64,000 bases of DNA from an uncultured Alphaproteobacteria bacterium (GCA_937142855.1 CAKZQZ010000017.1:18214-82213); one strand, 5' to 3'. Counted from the stretch's first letter, positions 31,183 through 40,925 are shown. Translations and numbers: made by a program. Notes: generated from the sequence alone by a model not told the origin.

Positions 31183-31809
31183 CTAGTTAGTTGGATCAGG
31201 AAAATCATCCGGAAAAAATAATAAATGTGATAGTTTTTTATTATATTTTGCATTTTGGATTAAGACGGTTGTTATATTGCCAAAAGCGTCCTTGATTATC
31301 CATTTTTTTAAATGGAGAGGGTTTTCAGAAAACTCCAAAATTAATTCTCCTCCCTCATTATTGTTAGAACTTTTAATAGTAAATGAAATTATACCTGATT
31401 TATTTTGAATTTCAGTCTTAATAGTTTTATTAGATAAACTCATTTTCTTTTCTAACAAGATAGAAAACGGAGAGTTTTTAAGTGGAATATTATTTGTAGT
31501 TTTTAAGTTTCTATCTTGTAAAACTATCCAAAATCCTTTGCATGTAATAAGAAGGCTATTAGGGTTATGATAATCAATTCTAAGTTTACCTGGTAAGTCA
31601 AAATAAACTTTGCCATTACTTAAATTCCCAGATGGACCTACTTGTATAAAATCTGCCTCTAGAGTGTTGAGATTTTCAAAGAAAGTATTTACTTGAGACC
31701 TATTTGTAGCATTTGTAATTGAAGGGTTCAAAAACCAAACGCTCAGTAATAATATCATTGTTAAATAACGTAACGATAAAAGAATTGGATTACTCTCTCT
31801 TAAGCTCAA
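31183..31809 (-). CDS. lolA: LolA-like outer-membrane lipoprotein carrier
   Basis: This 208-residue protein resembles LolA, the periplasmic chaperone that carries lipoproteins to LolB at the outer membrane. An N-terminal hydrophobic segment after LSLRYL ends near SITNAT, consistent with a signal peptide. LEADFIQVGPSGNLSNGKVYFDLPGKLRIDY, read in its two halves, matches the LolA motif where substrate-protein coating residues and the P-G-K-L/F-R-W strand occur. The start is TTG directly after the ftsK stop, with GAGGAT about seven bases upstream; an ATG at 31758 lacks such a site. The ftsK-lolA-xth order is common in alphaproteobacteria. Confidence 0.85.
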   Translation of the reverse strand: MSLRESNPILLSLRYLTMILLLSVWFLNPSITNATNRSQVNTFFENLNTLEADFIQVGPSGNLSNGKVYFDLPGKLRIDYHNPNSLLITCKGFWIVLQDRNLKTTNNIPLKNSPFSILLEKKMSLSNKTIKTEIQNKSGIISFTIKSSNNNEGGELILEFSENPLHLKKWIIKDAFGNITTVLIQNAKYNKKLSHLLFFPDDFPDPTN

Positions 31810-34191
31810 CTATCTATCCTCTATTAAAACTTCTCGTTTACCAGCTCTGCCTGGTTTTGAAACAACATTATTTTCTTCCATTTTCTCTATTATAGTTGCA
31901 GCTCTATTATAACCTATTTTAAAATGTCTTTGAATAAATGAAGTGCTTGCCCTTCCTTCTCTTGCAATTAAAGCTACTGCTTGATCATATAATTCATCGT
32001 GCTGATTATTATTACTTTTAAAGCCATTTATATCAAAATCATTAGAGTTTTCTGGCTCTTCTGTAATCGTTTCATCATATTCAGGAACTGATTGATTTGA
32101 CAAAAATTTTGCAACTTTTTCAACTTCTGTGTCTTCAACAAAGGGCCCGTGAACCCTTGTTACCTTTCCCCCTCCAGCCATGTAAAGCATGTCTCCTCTT
32201 CCAAGAAGTTGTTCTGCCCCTTGCTCACCCAAAATTGTTCTACTATCAATTTTACTTGTTACTTGAAATGATATTCTTGTAGGAAAATTAGCTTTGATGG
32301 TACCAGTAATAACATCTACAGATGGTCTTTGAGTAGCCATAACAACATGAATTCCTGCGGCTCTTGCCATTTGAGCTAATCTTTGAACAGCTGCTTCAAT
32401 ATCCTTGCCTGCAACTAGCATTAAATCAGCAACTTCGTCTATTACAACGACTATAAAGGGTAAAGGGGTTAAACTAATTTGCTGATCTTCAAATATAGGT
32501 TGACCTGTTTCTGGGTCAAATCCTACTTGTGTGCTCTTCGATAAAACTTCTCCTTTTCTTCTAGCTTCAATTAACCTCTCATTATAGCTATCGATATTTC
32601 TAACCCCTAATTTACTCATAGCCATGTACCTGGTTTCCATTTCTCTTACTGCCCATTTCAGAGCTACCACTGCCTTTTTAGGGTCAGTTACTACTGGTGT
32701 AAGTAAATGAGGTATGCCATCATATACTGATAGTTCTAGCATTTTAGGATCTATCATTATCATCCTACAAGTTTCTGGAGTGTGTTTGTATAGTAATGAC
32801 AAAATCATAGCATTTATGCCTACTGATTTTCCTGAACCAGTTGTTCCTGCTACCAATAAATGAGGCATTTTTGCTAAGTCAACAACAATGGGAAATCCAG
32901 CAATATTCTTTCCCAAACAGACTGGTAAACTAAATGCTGAACTTTTAAACTCATCATGCTCTAAAATATTTCTAAGTATTACCGTTTCTCTATCTTTGTT
33001 TGGTAGTTCTATTCCAATTACGTTTTGTCCTGGAACCATGGCAACTCTGACCGCTTCAACAGACATTGATCTGGCTATATCGTCTGCCAAAGAAATTACT
33101 CTTTGACTTCTTAACCCTGGCGCAGGCTCAAGATCGTATCTAGTTACTACAGGGCCATATCTGACAGAATCTATGTTCCCATTAATTGAGTAGTCAGATA
33201 GAACTCCTTCGAGAACTTTTGCATTCAGATCTAAGGTCTCTTTACTTGGTGGCTTGATATCTTCTGTCAAAATTTTTAATAATTTAATCGAAGGCAGGAC
33301 AAAGCCGTTTTCAGAACCCAAAGGTAAATCATCTTGTAAAAAACTTTTTTTATTCCTTAATACTTTTTCGTCACTGTTAATCTTATTATTAATTGAAATG
33401 TTATTTTTTCTAATTTTTGGAATTTTTCTCTGAATAGAAATATCGTCCTGTTTAAGAAATTTATTTTTAAATTTACTTATTAAGTTGAAAACTTTATTGC
33501 TAACAATTTCTTTTTCATTATTTTTTTGAACTACGAAAAATAAATTATAAAGCATAGTAGTTAACCAAATTAATGGTTTAATTACTGGACCCAATATAAA
33601 TTTGAAAAAGTTTATTTCTGCAGGGCTAAAAGAAGAAATCCATACAAATATAGCTACTGAAATTGATAAGGAAATAATGCCTAAAATATGTCTACTGTTG
33701 AGGCTATCTGTTCCAAGTAAATTAGAAACATTGTCAGTAAAGAAAATGAAAAGCCAATCCGAGTAACCTTCTTGAAAAAAAGTAGAAATTTGAGAAGTTA
33801 TAAATTCAGATATTAATATTTCCAAATAAGCATCACCTAAGGAGCCTGAAATTATCATCAAAAGTAAACTTAAGATTTTAAGTTTTATAAAATTTATAGT
33901 TGAACGATTAAATAATTTTAAGGACCAAATGAATAAAACAAAAACTAACAACAACCCAGGAATAAAACCAAATTCTCTTATAATTAAACCTGAAACCCAT
34001 GCTCCTGTCTCACCAAAAAAATTTGTTGATTCGTTTACAGAAACAACCCCCCAACCTTGATCATCAGGGTTAAAAGTTGCCAAAGATAAAAATATTGTAA
34101 CTGATAAAGAAAAAAGAAGCATAAACATACTTTTTTTTACTACTTTATCTGATAATATACTTTCTAACATATCATTTTTTGTTTCATTCAT
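31810..34191 (-). CDS. ftsK: DNA translocase FtsK
   Basis: This protein pumps chromosome ends through the division septum and activates XerCD at dif. It has 793 residues. Four to five transmembrane helices occupy roughly residues 20-190, followed by a short Lys/Asn-rich linker. The RecA-like motor begins near residue 300 with Walker A LLVAGTTGSGKSVGINAM and Walker B VVVIDEVADLMLVAG. The C-terminal gamma winged helix (DQAVALIAREGRASTSFIQR and following) recognises KOPS sites. The linker is much shorter than in E. coli, as is usual in alphaproteobacteria. Confidence 0.97.
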   Translation of the reverse strand: MNETKNDMLESILSDKVVKKSMFMLLFSLSVTIFLSLATFNPDDQGWGVVSVNESTNFFGETGAWVSGLIIREFGFIPGLLLVFVLFIWSLKLFNRSTINFIKLKILSLLLMIISGSLGDAYLEILISEFITSQISTFFQEGYSDWLFIFFTDNVSNLLGTDSLNSRHILGIISLSISVAIFVWISSFSPAEINFFKFILGPVIKPLIWLTTMLYNLFFVVQKNNEKEIVSNKVFNLISKFKNKFLKQDDISIQRKIPKIRKNNISINNKINSDEKVLRNKKSFLQDDLPLGSENGFVLPSIKLLKILTEDIKPPSKETLDLNAKVLEGVLSDYSINGNIDSVRYGPVVTRYDLEPAPGLRSQRVISLADDIARSMSVEAVRVAMVPGQNVIGIELPNKDRETVILRNILEHDEFKSSAFSLPVCLGKNIAGFPIVVDLAKMPHLLVAGTTGSGKSVGINAMILSLLYKHTPETCRMIMIDPKMLELSVYDGIPHLLTPVVTDPKKAVVALKWAVREMETRYMAMSKLGVRNIDSYNERLIEARRKGEVLSKSTQVGFDPETGQPIFEDQQISLTPLPFIVVVIDEVADLMLVAGKDIEAAVQRLAQMARAAGIHVVMATQRPSVDVITGTIKANFPTRISFQVTSKIDSRTILGEQGAEQLLGRGDMLYMAGGGKVTRVHGPFVEDTEVEKVAKFLSNQSVPEYDETITEEPENSNDFDINGFKSNNNQHDELYDQAVALIAREGRASTSFIQRHFKIGYNRAATIIEKMEENNVVSKPGRAGKREVLIEDR

Positions 34192-34205
34192 TAATATAAT
34201 TCTAT

Positions 34206-35414
34206 TTATGGAGAGTTATAATTTTTTAAAAACGAACTAAGCCTCTTCATTGTCTCTTCAATAATTTCACTACTATCCACAAGGGAGATTCTTAAAAAGC
34301 CACTTCCAGGATTAAAGCCATTAATATTTTTTCCCATAAAGCTTCCAGGCATTACCCTCAATGAGAATTTGTTCCACAGAATTTTAGCTGCTTTCTCATC
34401 ATCTTCAACTTTCAGCCATAAGAAAAATCCCCCTGCAGGGATTTCAAACTTATCAAAAAAAGGTTTTAAGTATTTCTCAGCTATTTGAAAGTTTTTGTCG
34501 TAGTGCAAGCAGGCATTAATATGGTGTTCTTCATCTTCGTATAATGCTGCAGCAACTTTTTGAACTGGAATAGGCACCGGAGAGGCACCATTAGATACGA
34601 TTAATTTATAACTTTCTATTATTTTTTCATCACCGGCTATAAAACCTGCTCTCATTCCGCTTATATTACTTCTCTTAGATAAAGAATTGAAAACCACTAA
34701 ATTATCTAAAGTTTTTCCTAAGCTTGCAGCTGCTTCTAAGCCTCCAGCTGGTTTTGGCTTGTTCATTCTAAAAATATCAGCATAACACTCATCAAGTGCT
34801 AAAATAAAATCATATTTTCTAGCCAGCAAGATTGCCTTTTTTAGATAATCAATTCCTGCTACACTTCCATGAGGGTTAGAAGGTGAACAAACATACATAA
34901 TAACAGACGACTTTAGAATATTTTCAGGAATATTTGATAGATCTGGTAAATAATTGTTTTCTGGAAGTGCATCTATCCAATAAATCTCAGAACCACTAGT
35001 TATACTACCTGCTCTCCAAGCATGATAGAATGGGTTTGTGACTATAGCTTTGGACTGACCCTTTTTAAGATTTTTTGCTAATAAACCAATTAAATGTAAA
35101 GGTTCTCTAGTTCCAGGGACTGGGACGATATTTTTATTTAATTCTACTAAACCTTTTGCTCCTGGGTATCTTCTTTCTACATACCTCATAATACTTTCTC
35201 CATAAGAAGGTATAGGAGTGCTTGGAGGATATTTGCCCCATTCTTCGTAACTAGTTTCTAAAATATCTTTCACAAAGTTTGGAATTTTAAGAGAAGGTTC
35301 TCCAATTGACATCTTTAAAACTGAGTATTCTGGATTAGGCTCTAAGTTTTCTAAAAGAGTATTTAATTTTCCAAACATCCAATCCTTTAAGACATTATAT
35401 TCTGGATTAACCAT
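34206..35414 (-). CDS. dapC: Pyridoxal-phosphate aminotransferase, probable succinyldiaminopimelate transaminase
   Basis: This fold-type I aminotransferase has 402 residues. The PLP lysine lies in VVFNSLSKRSNISGMRAGF near residue 246, and other cofactor contacts are CSPSNPHGSV and LALDECYADIF. The C-terminal SGFLRISLVD provides the substrate-carboxylate arginine. Closely similar alphaproteobacterial proteins are annotated as N-succinyl-LL-diaminopimelate aminotransferase, which fits dapF nearby. A general aspartate/tyrosine-type aminotransferase remains possible. It ends 14 bases before ftsK-side sequence on the same strand. Confidence 0.8.
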   Translation of the reverse strand: MVNPEYNVLKDWMFGKLNTLLENLEPNPEYSVLKMSIGEPSLKIPNFVKDILETSYEEWGKYPPSTPIPSYGESIMRYVERRYPGAKGLVELNKNIVPVPGTREPLHLIGLLAKNLKKGQSKAIVTNPFYHAWRAGSITSGSEIYWIDALPENNYLPDLSNIPENILKSSVIMYVCSPSNPHGSVAGIDYLKKAILLARKYDFILALDECYADIFRMNKPKPAGGLEAAASLGKTLDNLVVFNSLSKRSNISGMRAGFIAGDEKIIESYKLIVSNGASPVPIPVQKVAAALYEDEEHHINACLHYDKNFQIAEKYLKPFFDKFEIPAGGFFLWLKVEDDEKAAKILWNKFSLRVMPGSFMGKNINGFNPGSGFLRISLVDSSEIIEETMKRLSSFLKNYNSP

Positions 35415-35505
35415 CTTAAACCTTTAAATTATTAATTAATCAGTTATTTCTATATTATAACGTTTAATTTTAAAACTAATAGGTCAAAGTAAAATTGAAA
35501 ATAAC

Positions 35506-36720
35506 ATGAAATCATCAAAAGATAGTAAAGAAACACACCAAGAATATTTCCACAAAATCTGTGTTGTGGGTGGAGGGCTAACAGGAGCCATAATGGTGTT
35601 ATTGTTAAAACAATCAAAACTTTTCAAAAAAAATGAAATTGCTTGGATTAAGCCAAAAGAAAAAAAACACGCTGACTTTAGAACAACCTTTTACAACTCA
35701 ACAAGTATAGAATTATTAAAAAGTCTTCATCTAATTGATAATTTAAACTTTGATGATTATTCAACAGTAAATCAGATAGAGGTGTTTGGAGCCAAAGGGT
35801 CTTCCCCTCTTATTTGGAACAATTCAAGTTCAAATAGCCCTTTGGGTATAGTAATTAAAAATGAAATTATTTTAAATGCTCTTATTAAATTATTAAACGA
35901 TATTCCAAAATATAGTGGTACGGTTACTAATACTGATATTAACGAATATGAGAGAACTTTATACCTAGACAACAAAAAAACTATTAAAACACATTTAGTA
36001 TTATCGGCAGATGGTAAAAGCTCATATATGAGGAAATTATTATCAATTAATACAATTGAAAAAAATACAAATCACATTGCCGTTTCTGGTTTTCTTGAAC
36101 AGTCAAAAAAGCACAGTTCGAAGGCCATTCAAGCTTTTACTGAACTAGGCCCTATAGGGATCCTTCCATTTGAAAATAAGAATATTATAAATTTTGTTCA
36201 GAGTATTGAAAAAAACAAGTTAAATAGCATTCTATCTCAAAAAGAGCCTGAACAATATTTATGTCAGAACCTTAATGATTTTTTTTCACATACTGAACTA
36301 TCCTTTATGCCCTTAAAAAAAATTAAAAATACTGAAAACAAACTATCTGTCTGGGATCTTGGTTTAAACTTAATAGTTAACCCAACCGCTAAAAGAATAA
36401 TTTTAATTGGGGACGCCGCACACTCAATTCATCCTCTTGCAGGGCAAGGTTTAAACTTAGCACTTCGTGACTGTCTTTCAGTCATAAAAGCTATAAAAAA
36501 CAGCGTTGAATTTGGCAATGACCTAAGTGATAAGGCTATTTTAGAATATTATAAATCAGATAGATTACCTTATACACTTTCAATGACCGCATTTACTGAT
36601 TTTCTTTTTTACGGTTTTACGTCAACTTCAGCTAAAACAAAGTCGTTGTTGAGTAAAGGAATGGAAAACTTAAATAAAAGTAAATTCAAAGATATTTTTA
36701 AAGTATTTGCTTCAAATTAA
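35506..36720 (+). CDS. FAD-dependent ubiquinone-biosynthesis hydroxylase (UbiH/UbiF/Coq6 family)
   Basis: This 404-residue flavoprotein monooxygenase probably hydroxylates the ring of a ubiquinone precursor. The N-terminal FAD motif is ICVVGGGLTGAIMVLLL. The family signature near residue 300 is ILIGDAAHSIHPLAGQGLNL, with the GDxxH-P motif contacting FAD. The central DG motif appears as LVLSADGKSSYMRKLL. The exact ring position (C5, C6 or C1, i.e. UbiI/UbiH/UbiF/UbiL-type) cannot be told. The last nine bases overlap the convergent DUF971 gene. Confidence 0.87.
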   Translation: MKSSKDSKETHQEYFHKICVVGGGLTGAIMVLLLKQSKLFKKNEIAWIKPKEKKHADFRTTFYNSTSIELLKSLHLIDNLNFDDYSTVNQIEVFGAKGSSPLIWNNSSSNSPLGIVIKNEIILNALIKLLNDIPKYSGTVTNTDINEYERTLYLDNKKTIKTHLVLSADGKSSYMRKLLSINTIEKNTNHIAVSGFLEQSKKHSSKAIQAFTELGPIGILPFENKNIINFVQSIEKNKLNSILSQKEPEQYLCQNLNDFFSHTELSFMPLKKIKNTENKLSVWDLGLNLIVNPTAKRIILIGDAAHSIHPLAGQGLNLALRDCLSVIKAIKNSVEFGNDLSDKAILEYYKSDRLPYTLSMTAFTDFLFYGFTSTSAKTKSLLSKGMENLNKSKFKDIFKVFASN

Positions 36721-37047
36721 GTTTAAGGATTTATAATACTTATTGAGATACAAATCATGGTTTTTTCCATAATCATGCAATAAATCCCAACTAAAAAGGC
36801 CAGAGCTATGATCGTCTGAAAAGATTATTCTAATTGCGTAATTACCAATTTGCTCAATTGAATTGATGACTACATCACTCTTATTTCTTACAATTATTTT
36901 TGGTCCACCATGACCCTGAACATCAGCTGACGGGCATTCAACTCTCAGTAATTCTGCAGAAACCGTAAATTCATCATTATTCTCAAATTTTATTAATAAA
37001 TTTTTGCCACTGTCTATTTTTTTTATGGTTGTCGGCCAAATACTCAT
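36712..37047 (-). CDS. DUF971 domain protein
   Basis: This is a 111-residue single-domain protein matching DUF971, also found as the N-terminal domain of gamma-butyrobetaine hydroxylase. The signature is AELLRVECPSADVQGHGGP near residue 33, then IEQIGNYAIRIIFSDDHSSG and LFSWDLLHDYG. The domain has been linked to iron-sulfur protein maturation, but no catalytic role is established that I can apply here. It is 28 bases after the LON-domain gene and overlaps the end of the convergent UbiH-type gene. Confidence 0.85.
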   Translation of the reverse strand: MSIWPTTIKKIDSGKNLLIKFENNDEFTVSAELLRVECPSADVQGHGGPKIIVRNKSDVVINSIEQIGNYAIRIIFSDDHSSGLFSWDLLHDYGKNHDLYLNKYYKSLNLI

Positions 37048-37075
37048 TTTTATTTTTCTTTTTTATAAATAATAA

Positions 37076-37711
37076 TTAATGCTTTACAGTGTTTGTGATG
37101 TTTTGTTCACTAGAATAACTCTCGATAATTGATCTTAATAAATTATTTCTTTTGGTAATGGATTTTGTTTCCAATAGTAATTGCTTTTCTTCTAGAGCTA
37201 ATGGACAAATCATTGTAATTTGGTCAACAAAATTATAATCATTACAAGCATCTATAATTTCCATATTAACTTTCATTTTTTTTAATTTAAAAAAATCTTT
37301 TAAGGCTTTTTTTAAACTAACAAAACTCTCCTTAGACCCTTCTTGATTTAGGTCTTCTGTAAATTCATTCCAACTAACTTTAGCCTCTTTAAAATTATCT
37401 TTATTTGTTATATTTGAAAGTAAATTGAACCTGCTCACACCTTTCAAAGTTACTAAATATCTTGAATCTTCTGTTTCCTCAAACTTAATAATTCTTCCAG
37501 CACAACCTACATTGTAAAGATCTATATCTTCATCTTTATCTCTAGTTTTCTTTGGCTGTATCATGCCAATCAATCGGTTTTTTTGAGACATAGAATAATC
37601 TATCATTTTGAGATACCGTGGCTCAAAAATATTTAATGGTAAATATGTGTTTGGAAACATAACTACGCCCTCAAGAGGGAAAACAGGCATTATCTGTGGT
37701 AGGTTTTTCAT
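37076..37711 (-). CDS. LON-domain (N-terminal Lon substrate-binding) protein
   Basis: This 211-residue protein consists of the LON substrate-binding domain without the AAA or protease domains of Lon. The start PQIMPVFPLEGVVMFPNTYLP, read as two adjoining pieces, and LNIFEPRYLKMIDYSM are typical. YNVGCAGRIIKFEETEDSRYLV is the second family block, again in two parts. It sits 37 bases after the thioredoxin-TPR gene and before DUF971. In many alphaproteobacteria a small Trm112-like gene lies in this cluster; the 28-base gap here leaves no room for it. Confidence 0.87.
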   Translation of the reverse strand: MKNLPQIMPVFPLEGVVMFPNTYLPLNIFEPRYLKMIDYSMSQKNRLIGMIQPKKTRDKDEDIDLYNVGCAGRIIKFEETEDSRYLVTLKGVSRFNLLSNITNKDNFKEAKVSWNEFTEDLNQEGSKESFVSLKKALKDFFKLKKMKVNMEIIDACNDYNFVDQITMICPLALEEKQLLLETKSITKRNNLLRSIIESYSSEQNITNTVKH

Positions 37712-37748
37712 AATTTATCAATTCTGTAATGAACTTATTAACTTCGTT

Positions 37749-38660
37749 TTAAAATAAGAGTGTAGCAAGTTTTCTTCTTGCGCTAATTGTTTCTTTTGCA
37801 TCGAAGCCAACAGATGAGAAGAACTCTAATAATTGTTTTCTAGCTGCTTGTTCTTTCCATTCTTTATCAATTTTGATTGATTTCAAGAGCATTTCAAAAG
37901 AAGCCTCTATCTCTCCATTCCCAAATAATGCTATAGCAATCTCAAGTAAATATTCTAAGTTATCTGGGTCTTTGTCTAATTTCAATTTTAAACCTTCTAA
38001 GCTTTCTTTTGCTTTAAAAGCTTTTTCAGCAACGTCAATAGTAAGTAAAATTTCTGAAATAACCTTTGATTTTTTAATGTCAGGTTCAAGCGCTTCCTCA
38101 AGTTCTCTAACTTCTACAAATTTGTTTAACCCTATAAGTGATTTTATAAGAAATCCAAACCCCTCCTCATTCTTAGGATCAACGGATAAAATATTTTGGG
38201 CAATTTCACCTGCTTCATTCCAGTTTCTAATTTCAATTGCGTCTTTTCCCATAGTAATTAAATTTTCAACTTCCTCTCCTGGACCAGACAAACTTGCAGA
38301 TTTTTTTACGTAATCCAGAATTTCACTATTGGATTTTGCACCCTGAAAACCGTCAACAACTTTTCCTTCATAAAAAGTATAAACAGTAGGTATTGATTGA
38401 ATTCTCAATTGGGCTGCAATTTCTTGGTTTTCATCAATATTAACCTTGGCTAAAGTTATATTTTCCTTGTACTTAATAACCGTGTTTTCTAATAGAGGGG
38501 TTAATTGTTTACAGGGCTCACACCAAGGTGCCCAAAAATCAACTATAATTGGTTTTTCACTTGAGGCCTCAATTACATCCGCCATGAATTCGTTGGCATT
38601 TATATCTTTAATATTGCTTGTTGATTGCAAATCTTCGCTGCTTTTAATTTCCATATTCAT
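37749..38660 (-). CDS. cnoX: Thioredoxin-TPR protein, CnoX (YbbN) family
   Basis: This 303-residue protein has an N-terminal thioredoxin fold with FWAPWCEPCKQLTPLLE (redox motif CEPC) near residue 50 and the cis-proline in RIQSIPTVYTF. It is followed by TPR-like helices from about residue 150 (GKDAIEIRNWNEAGEIAQNI). CnoX proteins protect substrates from oxidation and hand them to GroEL. The start is the ATG beginning MNMEIKSSEDLQ, with GAGG four bases upstream. The open frame extends 40 codons further but into AT-rich promoter-like sequence, so I trimmed it. Confidence 0.88.
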   Translation of the reverse strand: MNMEIKSSEDLQSTSNIKDINANEFMADVIEASSEKPIIVDFWAPWCEPCKQLTPLLENTVIKYKENITLAKVNIDENQEIAAQLRIQSIPTVYTFYEGKVVDGFQGAKSNSEILDYVKKSASLSGPGEEVENLITMGKDAIEIRNWNEAGEIAQNILSVDPKNEEGFGFLIKSLIGLNKFVEVRELEEALEPDIKKSKVISEILLTIDVAEKAFKAKESLEGLKLKLDKDPDNLEYLLEIAIALFGNGEIEASFEMLLKSIKIDKEWKEQAARKQLLEFFSSVGFDAKETISARRKLATLLF

Positions 38661-38766
38661 ATTACCTCTATTTATTAAGACATATGGTGCCGTTAAACGA
38701 ATTTTCAACAAATTATTACAAAATACAACAATTGACCAATGATTCGGGTGAGTATAATGATATAAT

Positions 38767-39729
38767 ATGATTAAAACCAAAAAAATTGCATTACTCGGTT
38801 GTGGTAATTGGGGAAAAAATATAGCAAGAAACTTGTCTAAGTTAGGATACTTGTATTGTGTTTATGATTTAAACAAAAATATCTCAGATCAATTTAATAA
38901 AAATTATGGGTTACCTAAACTTTCAATTGATGAAATTATAAAAAGCCAAGAAATAGTCGCCGTTGTTATAGCTTCCTCAGCTATCACGCATAAAGATTTA
39001 GCCAAAAGAGCGCTATTAAATAATAAGGATGTGTTAATAGAAAAACCTTTTTGTCTATCTTTATCTGATGCTAATGATTTATCAAAACTGGCAATAGATA
39101 AAAAAAAAATTTTAATGGTTGGCCATCTCCTAAACTATCACAACGCTTTTATTAAAATGAAAAAGCTTATTCATGAGGGTCTAATAGGGGATGTTATAAA
39201 CATAAGAGCACACCGGCTTGCACTAGGTTCTATCCGTTCCAGTGAATCAGTAACATATGACTTAGCAGCCCATGACATTTCTATGGTATTATCTATCCTC
39301 GGAAGCATGCCCGATGACATTGAGGCTCAATCTATTCACCATAACAACAATGAAGGTCCTGATGCAATTTCTGTAAAGCTAACTTTTAAGAAAGGGATTA
39401 CTGCCTTAATCAATTCTGATTGGATGTGTCCTTACAAGGAGCATAAATTTTCAGTCATAGGTAAAACTGGAGGCTTAGTTTTTAATGACACTGAAGAATG
39501 GCCTAATAAACTTATTTATAATCCATCTTTAATAAATTCTAATAATACTATCACTTCCTCTCCACTGCAAAAATTGAACGTTGAGCCAAACGAACCACTC
39601 AAGACAGAATTAGAAGAATTTATTAACTGCATAAATTCCAGACAAAGCCCATTAACTGATCACAGAGAGGCTGTTAATGTACAGACTGTGATGGAAATGA
39701 TAGAAGAGAGTGTCAAACATGTTAGGTAA
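38767..39729 (+). CDS. Gfo/Idh/MocA-family oxidoreductase, probable nucleotide-sugar dehydrogenase (WbpB/WlbA type)
   Basis: This 320-residue NAD(P)-binding oxidoreductase has the Rossmann motif LGCGNWGKNIARNL, the hallmark EKPFCLSL (the lysine of the EKP motif) near residue 97, and GHLLNYHNAF. AHRLALGSIRSSESVTYDLA and AHDISMVL resemble the UDP-N-acetylglucosaminuronate 3-dehydrogenases WbpB/WlbA. It is followed three bases later by a WbpE-like aminotransferase, which supports a role in amino-uronic sugars for surface polysaccharide. The exact substrate is inference. Confidence 0.8.
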   Translation: MIKTKKIALLGCGNWGKNIARNLSKLGYLYCVYDLNKNISDQFNKNYGLPKLSIDEIIKSQEIVAVVIASSAITHKDLAKRALLNNKDVLIEKPFCLSLSDANDLSKLAIDKKKILMVGHLLNYHNAFIKMKKLIHEGLIGDVINIRAHRLALGSIRSSESVTYDLAAHDISMVLSILGSMPDDIEAQSIHHNNNEGPDAISVKLTFKKGITALINSDWMCPYKEHKFSVIGKTGGLVFNDTEEWPNKLIYNPSLINSNNTITSSPLQKLNVEPNEPLKTELEEFINCINSRQSPLTDHREAVNVQTVMEMIEESVKHVR

Positions 39730-39732
39730 ATT

Positions 39733-40875
39733 ATGATACCGTTTATTGATTTAAAAGCTCAACAGAAACAAATCCGATCTAAGATTGATAATCGAATAAA
39801 GAAAGTTTTAGACCATGGTCAATACATACTAGGACCAGAGGTTAAAGAACTTGAAAATAAACTAGCTAAATTTACGGGCTCAAAGCATGTCCTTTGTTGT
39901 TCAAGTGGAACTGATGCCTTATTATTAGCCTTATTAGGTCTTAAACTACAGCCAGGTGAAGGAGTAATTGTCCCGTCATTTACGTTTGCGTCATCAGCAG
40001 AAGTGATGCCATTACTCGGTGCAATCCCGATCTTCATTGATGTTGAAGCCGACACTTTTAATTTAGATCCAGCGAAATTAGAGGATACCTTACAAACAGG
40101 TAATCAATTGGGGATTAATGTAAAGGGAATAATGTCGGTCGGTTTATTTGGACAACCCGCAAATATGAAACCAATTAAGGATTTTGCTGCCAAAAACAGC
40201 CTATGGGTTCTTGATGATGCGGCACAATCATTTGGAGGAAAATACAATAATCAGACAGTAGGAAACCTTTGCGAAGTAACAGCAACTTCATTCTTCCCTG
40301 CAAAACCTCTTGGTTGTTATGGAGATGGGGGGGCAATTTTTACTAATAATAAAGAAATTTATGAAATAGCTAATTCTTCTCATGTTCATGGTATGGGTAA
40401 CAACCGATATGAATATGACAGGATCGGCATGAATGCCCGCATATCTACCATTCAGGCTGCTATTTTGCTGGAAAAATTAGAAATTTTTCCTGATGAAATA
40501 AACAAACGACAAAAAATTGCTGACAGTTACAACCAACATCTTAGTAAATTAAATCTTAACCTTAAGTTACCTTATTTAGAGAAAAAATTTCAAAGTAGTT
40601 GGGCTCAATATACAATTATATTACCCAGTGAGGTCAAAAGAGAATTATTACAAGAAAACTTAAAACTTAGAAACATTCCTACTGCTGTATACTATCCTAT
40701 TCCTCTAAATGAGCATAAACCATATAAGCATTATCCCGTATCCAAGGCTGGTTTGAAAGTAACTTATGAGTTGTCAAAGAATGTTTTGTCTTTACCAATG
40801 CACCCATATCTAGAAGAAAAAGATATTGTTTACATTACTGAAAATATTGGTGAAGCTATAAAGTCAATTTCGTAA
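39733..40875 (+). CDS. DegT/DnrJ/EryC1/StrS aminotransferase, WbpE-like
   Basis: This PLP-dependent sugar aminotransferase has 380 residues. It starts MIPFIDLKAQQKQIRSKID and has GQYILGPEVKELE near residue 32, matching the WbpE (UDP-3-keto-GlcNAcA aminotransferase) family. The PLP region includes CCSSGTDALLLALLGL, DDAAQSFGGKY and the lysine in SFFPAKPLGCYGDGGAI near residue 191. Paired with the upstream oxidoreductase, it would make a 3-amino sugar nucleotide. No acetyltransferase (WbpD/WlbB) or glycosyltransferase is adjacent, so the pathway is split or incomplete in this window. tRNA-Gly follows 61 bases later. Confidence 0.85.
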   Translation: MIPFIDLKAQQKQIRSKIDNRIKKVLDHGQYILGPEVKELENKLAKFTGSKHVLCCSSGTDALLLALLGLKLQPGEGVIVPSFTFASSAEVMPLLGAIPIFIDVEADTFNLDPAKLEDTLQTGNQLGINVKGIMSVGLFGQPANMKPIKDFAAKNSLWVLDDAAQSFGGKYNNQTVGNLCEVTATSFFPAKPLGCYGDGGAIFTNNKEIYEIANSSHVHGMGNNRYEYDRIGMNARISTIQAAILLEKLEIFPDEINKRQKIADSYNQHLSKLNLNLKLPYLEKKFQSSWAQYTIILPSEVKRELLQENLKLRNIPTAVYYPIPLNEHKPYKHYPVSKAGLKVTYELSKNVLSLPMHPYLEEKDIVYITENIGEAIKSIS

Positions 40876-40897
40876 AATACATTTTGAATAATTTTTC

Positions 40898-40925
40898 TTG
40901 ATACTACAAGAGAGAATGTTATATT
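40898..40925 (+). promoter_or_regulatory. Predicted sigma-70 promoter of tRNA-Gly
   Basis: TTGATA at 40898-40903 and TATATT at 40920-40925 are separated by 16 bases, 11 bases before the tRNA 5' end. The spacing and both hexamers are close to the sigma-70 consensus. Read-through from the upstream aminotransferase gene is also possible. Confidence 0.55.

Noticed and set aside
38661..38780. 40-codon N-terminal extension of the thioredoxin-TPR gene
   Set aside because: It reads through AT-rich promoter-like sequence, overlaps the divergent oxidoreductase start and lacks similarity; GAGG precedes the ATG at 38660.
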